Source: Stenotrophomonas nitritireducens (GTDB taxonomy: Bacteria; Pseudomonadota; Gammaproteobacteria; Xanthomonadales; Xanthomonadaceae). Taken from it: 64,000 bases of DNA. Numbering within the stretch: the first letter of the stretch is position 1; each line of letters starts with the position of its first letter. Of this stretch, positions 56,561 to 64,000 are shown in pieces. The notes below the pieces were generated by a model that worked only from the letters and a program-made list of their open reading frames with translations, was not told the origin of the DNA and did no database searches. The stretch lies in the NCBI RefSeq assembly GCF_001700965.1, contig NZ_CP016756.1:1240001-1304000 (forward strand), in the 5' to 3' direction. A program made the position numbers and the translations under genes.

Positions 56561-57475
56561 TTACGTTCGTACTGCCGCCTTGGTTTTGCGCAAGCCATCC
56601 TTAAACTTTGCCGAATCTGGCTTCAACGCCATTGGCAGCTCCCGGTACTGCGTGGCCGATGCGCCAAAACGTGCACGAAACGCGCGTGCAAAGCTGCAAC
56701 AGTTATCAAATCCGCTGGCAGAGGCCACTTCGCCGATCATCATGTCGGTATCACGCAACAGCATGGCCGCACGCTCCAGCCGCAGCCGCGCCGACAGGGA
56801 CTGCGGGCTTTCTTCATACAATGCCTGGAAGGTCTTGGACAGGTACCAGCTGGAGAAATTGGTCAGCTCGGCAAGTTCGCCAATGCGCACCACGCGGTGG
56901 CTGTTGCCTTCCAGATACATGCGTGCACGCTGCATGCGGCCGAATACCTGGCGCTTGCGGATGCGTGAGCGCCCCGGGCAGCGCTGCACAGTACCGGCCA
57001 GATCGCGCTGCAGGGAAGCGAGGTGCAGCAACAGGGGCCGCAACTGGTGGATGGTGGCACCCGGTGCCTGCGCTTCGCGCCACAACCGCAACGCCAGCCG
57101 CGCTTCGGCCAGGCTCATCCGGCCCCGCCCTGTATAGAAACTGCTGTCGGCCAGGGTGCCGAGCATGCGCAGGGCGTCGGCATCCAGGCTGATGCCGATG
57201 CAGATGCCATCGCGGCCGGCCTGGATCAGCGGGCGCGATTCCTTTTCAAAGGCGATCCACTCGCGCTGGCGCAGGCGGAACTTGCCCTCCTTGGATTCCA
57301 CCCAGGCGGTGCCGCGCAGCTGCAGCCATACCGTGAATACAGTGCCCGAGGTCTGCAGGCTGCCCAGCCGCGCCACGCCGACACAGGCCGGACGCGGGCC
57401 ATCCTCGGCCTGCTTTTCGAACGAAACCGACTGACCACGATCCACCCACGAAACCTGCCGCATGTCGCACACCAT
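56561..57475 (-). CDS. AraC-family transcriptional regulator
   Basis: A 304-residue regulator. The N-terminal cupin-like half (about 20-180) should bind an effector. The C-terminal about 100 residues have two helix-turn-helix units: RIGELAELTNFSSWYLSKTFQALYEESPQSL and IGEVASASGFDNCCSFARAFRARFG, with ATQYRE at the end. It is directly upstream of the receptor gene and is the obvious candidate to control it. Alternative start at MRQVSWVDRG (57463). Confidence 0.93.
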   Translation of the reverse strand: MVCDMRQVSWVDRGQSVSFEKQAEDGPRPACVGVARLGSLQTSGTVFTVWLQLRGTAWVESKEGKFRLRQREWIAFEKESRPLIQAGRDGICIGISLDADALRMLGTLADSSFYTGRGRMSLAEARLALRLWREAQAPGATIHQLRPLLLHLASLQRDLAGTVQRCPGRSRIRKRQVFGRMQRARMYLEGNSHRVVRIGELAELTNFSSWYLSKTFQALYEESPQSLSARLRLERAAMLLRDTDMMIGEVASASGFDNCCSFARAFRARFGASATQYRELPMALKPDSAKFKDGLRKTKAAVRT

Positions 57476-57596
57476 CGTTTGCCTTCATTGGGCGAACGTT
57501 TTGCCAACTTTGGCGGCGATGGTCAGGAAAGTCCGCCGAGAATGCTCCGAATTCTTCCCGATACGCCCTACGAAAAATTTCCGAAGGAAATTTTCC

Positions 57597-59870
57597 TCAT
57601 GGCGACAACCACTTAGCCAAGCCCATCACCCGCCGCGGTGCACGGTGCGGCACCCGCATTATTCCGATATCGGTGCTGTCGGTGAGCCCCAAGGCAATGA
57701 AAACCGCACTGCCATCGGGCGCCAGGCTCAGGCCATTGCCGGCACTGAAGCGGGTTGGGTCCAGGCACTGGCTGGTGCCGTCGCCGGCAATGGCGGTGAG
57801 CCGGCTGCTGCAGTCGCGGCTGATGTCCTGGTACTCCACCGCGCCATTGGCAGCCACCGCCCAGGTGCGGTAACGCCAACGGCTGGGCAGTTCGGCATGC
57901 ACCGGCTTGATGCTGCCGGCCGCCAGATCCGGCGCCACCTGCCACAGCCCGCCATTGGCCAGGCGGGTGAACAGGATGCGCTGCCCGGCACGGTCATACC
58001 GCACCTGCGACACGCCCTCCAGCGAAGCCAGACGCTTCCACGGTTGCTGGCTGCGATCGAACAGGGTCAGCGCCATGCGCTCGTCATCGCCCCGCTCCAC
58101 CACCAACAAGTTATCGGCGGCAGCCCCGTAGACCGCCTGCAGCGGTTCGCGCACCGGCACCGCCAGTTTCACCCAGTGGCCTTCTTCAGGCGCTACCTCA
58201 TAGATACCGGGTGCACCATCGGCGTCACGCCCGGTCACCAGCAGGTGTCGCCCGTCCGCCGCCCAATCCATGGGTTGGCGGGCTTCCGGGCGCATTCCCT
58301 CGATGAGCTGCAGCGAGGCGGGCTCGTTCAAACGTGCCCACCACAGCGCAAACGCGCCCGAACGATCGGAGGTGAACGCCAACTGCGTGCCATCGGGCGA
58401 CACGATTGGCTGGCCATCGCGTGCCGACGAGGCAAACAGGCGCTGCGGTGGCGCGCGGCTCGCTCCCAGCGGAATACGGAACAGGCCGGACTGGAACTGG
58501 CTGCGCATGAACACCAGGTTGCCGCCGCCGCGGGAGACGCTCGGGCTCTGCGCGTTGTCGATGCCCATGTCACGCAGCATGCGCGTGGCCACATCCAGCC
58601 GGTACAGGCGCGATTCGCTGTCGATCCGCCGGCCGAATACCATTTCGTCCGAGCCCAACCAGCTCCAGCCGCGGATTTCCGCCGCATCGTTGGTCAAACG
58701 CTGCGCATTGCTACCATCGGCGTCCATCATCCACATATCGCCGACCTGCGGATTGCGTACGAAGCCGATCTTCCTGCCGTCAGCCGAATAGCTTGGCGCA
58801 TAGTCGAAGTCATCGGCGCCCATCGTGTACTGCAGCGATGACCAGCGCCCGGATGCCAGGTTCAGGCTGCGGATGCCACGGCTGGCATAGCGCCCGGTCA
58901 TGGAGCCGAACAGCAGGCTGCCGCCATCGGGCGCCCAGTCGAAGCTGAGCATGTCGGTGCCATCGCAGCGGGTGACGCGGCGCAGCCCGGTACCGGTGGC
59001 CGAGACCACCAGTACTTCACAGTCGCCCTGCGGCAGGAACCGTGCAAACGCGATGCTGCGGCCATCGGGTGACCACACCGGGAAGCGGTCGGTGGCGCCC
59101 GCGGGTGTCACCAGCAACGGCGTTGCCGTCGCATTGCCCACGCTCTGTATCCACAGACTGGAACTGTTGTCCCTTTCCCGCGCGAACACCACCAGCGCAC
59201 CATCGGGTGACAGCGAGGGATTGACCTCCGCATCCTCGGTGGCGGTGATCAAGCGATAGGGCCGCGCCGGGCTGCCCAGTACCCGGTTGCCGTCGGCGAC
59301 CGTTGCATCCTGCGGTACCGGCGCGGCGCGTCCCCACAGCAACCAGCCCATCACCACGGTGCTGAGCAACAGGACGATGCCGATCAGCATCAATACATGC
59401 CGACGCAGTCGCCGGTGTCGGCCGCGTGTCGCGTCCTGCTCAGGCGTGACGCTTGCATGCACCGCCGCAAGACCCGCCGCAGCAGGCGCATCGACAGCGG
59501 CCAGCTCCGGGCTGGATTCCCACGCCACTGGCGCCAGCAGGCGATAGCCGGTCTTGGCGATGGTTTCGATATAGCTGGTGCCCTCGCCTGCCTCGGTGAA
59601 GGCGAATGCCTTGCGCAGCTGGGTGACCGCCTGGGTAAGCACGTCGTTGGTCGGCATGGTGTCCGGCCACACGTCGGCAAACAGTTCCTCACGCGTGACC
59701 ACCTGGCCAGGCCTGCGCGCAAGCGCAAGCAACACCCCCACAGATTTGGGAGTGAGCCGCGGGGTTTTGCGTGTGCCTGGCAGGTGCACCTCGCGTGAGG
59801 AAAGCACCACCAGACACTCACCGACGCGCAGTCGGTCAGAGCTAGATTTTTCGGTGAGATTCAGTGCCAT
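57597..59870 (-). CDS. CadC-like membrane regulator with TolB/WD40-type propeller
   Basis: A 757-residue one-component regulator. Residues 1-118 form an OmpR-type winged helix (LTPKSVGVLLALARRPGQVVTREELF, VTQLRKAF, YIETIAKTGYRLL). A transmembrane helix lies at about 158-182 (LMLIGIVLLLSTVVMGWLLW). The C-terminal about 560 residues are periplasmic propeller blades of the TolB/PD40 type (LSPDGALVVFARE, WSPDGRSIAFARF, SYSADGRKIGFVR, VSPDGTQLAFTSD). External binding would be passed directly to DNA. It lies 121 nt upstream of the AraC gene on the same strand, suggesting a joint sensory role with the receptor. Confidence 0.9.
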   Translation of the reverse strand: MALNLTEKSSSDRLRVGECLVVLSSREVHLPGTRKTPRLTPKSVGVLLALARRPGQVVTREELFADVWPDTMPTNDVLTQAVTQLRKAFAFTEAGEGTSYIETIAKTGYRLLAPVAWESSPELAAVDAPAAAGLAAVHASVTPEQDATRGRHRRLRRHVLMLIGIVLLLSTVVMGWLLWGRAAPVPQDATVADGNRVLGSPARPYRLITATEDAEVNPSLSPDGALVVFARERDNSSSLWIQSVGNATATPLLVTPAGATDRFPVWSPDGRSIAFARFLPQGDCEVLVVSATGTGLRRVTRCDGTDMLSFDWAPDGGSLLFGSMTGRYASRGIRSLNLASGRWSSLQYTMGADDFDYAPSYSADGRKIGFVRNPQVGDMWMMDADGSNAQRLTNDAAEIRGWSWLGSDEMVFGRRIDSESRLYRLDVATRMLRDMGIDNAQSPSVSRGGGNLVFMRSQFQSGLFRIPLGASRAPPQRLFASSARDGQPIVSPDGTQLAFTSDRSGAFALWWARLNEPASLQLIEGMRPEARQPMDWAADGRHLLVTGRDADGAPGIYEVAPEEGHWVKLAVPVREPLQAVYGAAADNLLVVERGDDERMALTLFDRSQQPWKRLASLEGVSQVRYDRAGQRILFTRLANGGLWQVAPDLAAGSIKPVHAELPSRWRYRTWAVAANGAVEYQDISRDCSSRLTAIAGDGTSQCLDPTRFSAGNGLSLAPDGSAVFIALGLTDSTDIGIMRVPHRAPRRVMGLAKWLSP

Positions 59871-60112
59871 CGCGGTCAGTCAAAATCGCTGGCGGACACG
59901 CATCCTGTGTCCAGCTTGCGAAGCTCAAGCCTCTGCAAGCCGCCAAGTTCCGCAAAAGGCATCAACGCACAGAGCAAATATTCCATCTGGAATGGATATT
60001 ACTCTAACGGCGTTAGCAGCGTGCCCGCACGCCGATGACATCAGGCTCTCTCTCGCCGACGTAACTACATAATCAGCTGCATAATTCGCGCCGTATGGCG
60101 CGATTTTTTTAT
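59871..60112. other. Intergenic region with an AATATTCC dyad
   Basis: 240 bp without a gene. It contains an imperfect dyad AATATTCCAT...AATGGATATT (about 59977-60000), a candidate operator for the adjacent regulator gene transcribed away from it. Nothing else stands out. Confidence 0.4.
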
Positions 60113-60790
60113 CTAGCGTTCAGTTTTGCCGGCCTTGTAGATGGTCAGGCCAACCAGCCGCGAAACCACCAGCGCAACGTACATAACGCCTGCAAACTGC
60201 TCCAGCATCACCACTGCGCGGGCCTGTGGATGCACCGGCACGACGTCGCTAAGGCCTACCCCAGACAACAAGCTGAAGCTCAGATAAAGCAGCTCCACCC
60301 AGCTCCTGAAATCACCCTCGCTGGTGGCCACGAAACTGCCGGGATAGAAGTACTGGCAGACTGAATAAGCAAACGCGAACGCCCATGCCAGCAAGGTGAA
60401 GGTTGCGCCCGCCGCGAACAGCTCATCGCGGGTCACCTTGTGGTCCTGCAGCATGTAGGCGATCAGGCTGCACGAGCTATAGAAGTACAGCAGGCACTCG
60501 AACACCTGCGCGGTGGCGATCAGCGAATAGCGCTCCAGCAGTGCCCCGGCGATGGAGAACACCACCGCCGGCACCGCCAGCGTCAACGCCAGCCAGATGC
60601 CCAGCGGGCTGCGCCGTACCACCCATACCGCCAGGCCCAGCACCACCATGCCGAACACGCCGAACAGGGCGCGCCCGGCGGCGGTATGTTCCATCGCCGG
60701 GTACAACACCACCCCCAGCAACTGCACCGCCAGCAACCACGCCGACGGATGCCTGCGCGCCAATACGATCCATCTCAAGCGCGAATCCAT
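60113..60790 (-). CDS. Ion-channel-like membrane protein with altered filter
   Basis: A 225-residue protein with about six hydrophobic segments; the last two flank a pore-like loop, LYLSFSLLSGVGLSDVVPVHP. In K+ channels this loop reads TVGYGDxxP; here GVGLSD keeps the spacing, Gly-Val-Gly and the Asp/Pro context but lacks Tyr/Phe-Gly. This may be a family of non-selective or non-conducting relatives. Start chosen at MDSRLRWIVLARR; 14 codons of longer frame are Arg-rich and unlikely. Confidence 0.75.
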   Translation of the reverse strand: MDSRLRWIVLARRHPSAWLLAVQLLGVVLYPAMEHTAAGRALFGVFGMVVLGLAVWVVRRSPLGIWLALTLAVPAVVFSIAGALLERYSLIATAQVFECLLYFYSSCSLIAYMLQDHKVTRDELFAAGATFTLLAWAFAFAYSVCQYFYPGSFVATSEGDFRSWVELLYLSFSLLSGVGLSDVVPVHPQARAVVMLEQFAGVMYVALVVSRLVGLTIYKAGKTER

Positions 60791-60858
60791 ACACGTCCTT
60801 CTCCGCCAGCGGCGAACGGTGCAGGTGGGCAATGGCTGGGCGCCACCGCCACCGGGTC

Positions 60859-61449
60859 TCAGCGCGCCGGGCTGGCCGACATGCCGGCACGGTACGGGTA
60901 CGTGGCGAAGATCGCCGCCACCGCCGCATCAATCCGTTCGCCCCGCTGCTCAGGCTTCATCCGACTCACCGTGCCGACGGCGACGCCTTCCCAGACCAGC
61001 TGCTTCCGCCGTGCATCCACAACATCGACATTCAAGGTGCCCTCGGTGTACTGACGCACGTCGGTGCGATCACGCCAGTACGGCACAGCGACATAGCTGC
61101 GCGCGCGTTAGCTGTAGTAATAGTCATAGTCCACTTCCGGCATGGTGGTGACCTGGGTCTTGTCCTGCAGATAGGCATTGAGGTTCACCCACAGATCCGG
61201 GTTGGCCTCATCAAACACATAACCACGTGACTCCATCTGCGTACGCACCGCTGCACGGATGCGGTTGCTGGTGATGGTGGTATAGCCGTGCTGCTCAAGC
61301 GCAAGCGGGCTGAAGAACGCAAAGCTGCGGTAACGCGAGAAGTCGGCGCTGGGATCGGCCTGGCTGGCGACGCGCGGGGTGCTGGCACAGGCTGCCAGCA
61401 GGAGCAGCAAGGACACAACGAAAAGCCGGGAAACAATACGCACCTTCAT
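60859..61449 (-). pseudogene. DUF4136 lipoprotein gene interrupted by an in-frame stop
   Basis: Starts MKVRIVSRLFVVSLLLLLAACAS, a clear lipoprotein signal, followed by the DUF4136 pattern DFSRYRSFAFFSP and IRAAVRTQMESRGYVFDEANPDLWVN. After TTMPEVDYDYYYS a TAA (61108-61110) interrupts the frame. The same frame then continues with family-like sequence RARSYVAVPYWRDRTDVRQY and TLNVDVVDARRKQLVWEGVA to a normal stop at 60859. No frameshift is needed, so one nonsense change (for example TAC/TAT to TAA) or a sequencing error explains it. The N-terminal part would still make a 113-residue truncated lipoprotein. Confidence 0.8.
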
Positions 61450-61553
61450 GGCAGACCCCTGGTGTGGACGGCTGCACGCTAGCACGTCAACGGCCATGGC
61501 GGCGTCAAGCGGCGGTGGGGCCATCAGGCCGATGCCCCACCCGGGGTTGCCGC

Positions 61554-63637
<2,084 letters not shown>

Positions 63638-63838
63638 GCCGAATTAGACCACAAACCGGTGGCAGCGGCGCAACGCCTGCCGGATGCTGACAGGGTGCTG
63701 ACATCGCATTCACTAGTATCGGCACACGCTGAAGCCATTGCTCAGTGCCGTGACGCCCTTGCCCTGCGCAGCCGCGGCTGCTGCGCCTGCGGTATCGCCG
63801 GCTGCGTGCCCCCATCACCCCTGACCGGAGAAGCCTCG
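63638..63838. other. thiC-BCCT divergent intergenic region
   Basis: About 200 bp between the riboswitch promoter side and the transporter start. No gene or repeat family is seen. The thiC promoter should lie at the left end and the transporter promoter at the right; neither has a clear consensus. Confidence 0.5.
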
Positions 63839-64000
63839 ATGGTGTTCCGTATTTCCATCGCCCTGGTTGCCGTGCTGGTGTTGATCGCCGGCGTCGCGCC
63901 GGGGCCGTTCAACGACGTGGTGCAGACGGTACTGGCCGAAGTGGTTCGTGGCGCTGGCTGGATGTATCTGCTGATCGTGTTCCTGACCCTCAGCTTCCTG
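63839..64000 (+). CDS. BCCT-family transporter, 5' part
   Basis: Only the first 54 codons are inside the window; the gene continues past the edge. MVFRISIALVAVLVLIAGVAPGPFNDVV and a second hydrophobic helix WMYLLIVFLTLSFL fit the N-terminus of betaine/choline/carnitine (BetT-like) transporters, in which the segment after the first helix usually contains such a PxxF/WF block. A GGAG ribosome site precedes the ATG by 8 nt. Substrate unknown. Confidence 0.7.
   Translation, partial: MVFRISIALVAVLVLIAGVAPGPFNDVVQTVLAEVVRGAGWMYLLIVFLTLSFL

Noticed and set aside
53379..57137. A 1252-codon open frame antisense to the TonB-dependent receptor and AraC genes
   Set aside because: It is the complement of well-supported genes. 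High GC content leaves long antisense frames open, and its product has the His/Gln/Arg-rich look of a shadow translation.
60859..61086. Independent 75-residue gene
   Set aside because: It is in the same frame as the upstream DUF4136 part and reads as that protein's C-terminal half, so it was merged into one interrupted gene.

Overview
The window reads as chromosomal DNA of a gammaproteobacterium of the Xanthomonadaceae, most like Stenotrophomonas. The reasons are high GC content, many GTAG-type palindromes like the SMAG elements described in Stenotrophomonas maltophilia, a second REP family built around GGAGCGGCGTAAGCCGCG, and Xanthomonas-like housekeeping genes (argD, PPi-dependent phosphofructokinase, proton-pumping pyrophosphatase). 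I see no rRNA, tRNA, transposase, integrase, prophage or CRISPR array. The species is inferred, not proven.

Region by region. 0-1.75 kb: a nitrobindin-like gene nested in layered repeats. 1.75-9.9 kb: gmk-rpoZ-spoT on the minus strand, yicC divergent from rph, then rph, a VOC protein and rdgB with ATGA overlaps, a membrane protein and hemW. 9.97-12.8 kb: a DUF1631 protein overlapping a PilZ (c-di-GMP) protein. 12.85-17.3 kb: two M24 proline peptidases (pepQ, pepP) separated by a 0.9 kb palindromic composite repeat, with ygfB upstream of pepP. 17.4-19.4 kb: a ZapB-like coiled coil, zapA, 6S RNA, fau and an EVE protein, the same order as around E. coli ssrS. 19.5-26 kb: rpiA, a DUF192 lipoprotein, a SirB1/TPR protein, rubredoxin, thiE, hemL, azurin and a HAD hydrolase.

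26-33 kb: a 2041-residue modular autotransporter (six FN3/Ig-like pairs plus barrel) beside decayed coding DNA. 33-43 kb: argD, a K+ channel with a zinc ribbon, an SDR, a lipoprotein, a kinase-like protein, a DedA-PAP2-LssY fusion, a LonN-domain protein and mpl. 43-52 kb: adk, pfp, hppA and ppa, a neighbourhood rich in adenylate and pyrophosphate enzymes, with a propeller protein and its TPR/winged-helix neighbour inserted. 52-60 kb: an HDOD protein with a degenerate receiver, a TonB-dependent receptor, an AraC regulator and a CadC-like membrane regulator with a periplasmic propeller. 60-64 kb: an ion-channel-like protein with an odd filter, a DUF4136 lipoprotein gene broken by an in-frame stop, thiC with its TPP riboswitch, and the start of a BCCT transporter.

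The most unusual material is non-coding. There is a thrice-repeated module carrying inverted DnaA-box-like sites, a composite inverted repeat at 14.4-15.35 kb, a 35-bp head-to-tail SMAG array, a 129-bp tandem repeat that copies the 3' end of hppA downstream of the gene, and SMAG elements whose GTAG supplies the stop codon of two genes. No single new multi-gene system is proven here. The best protein-level leads are the autotransporter, the receptor/regulator cluster at 53.5-59.9 kb and the PPi cluster.
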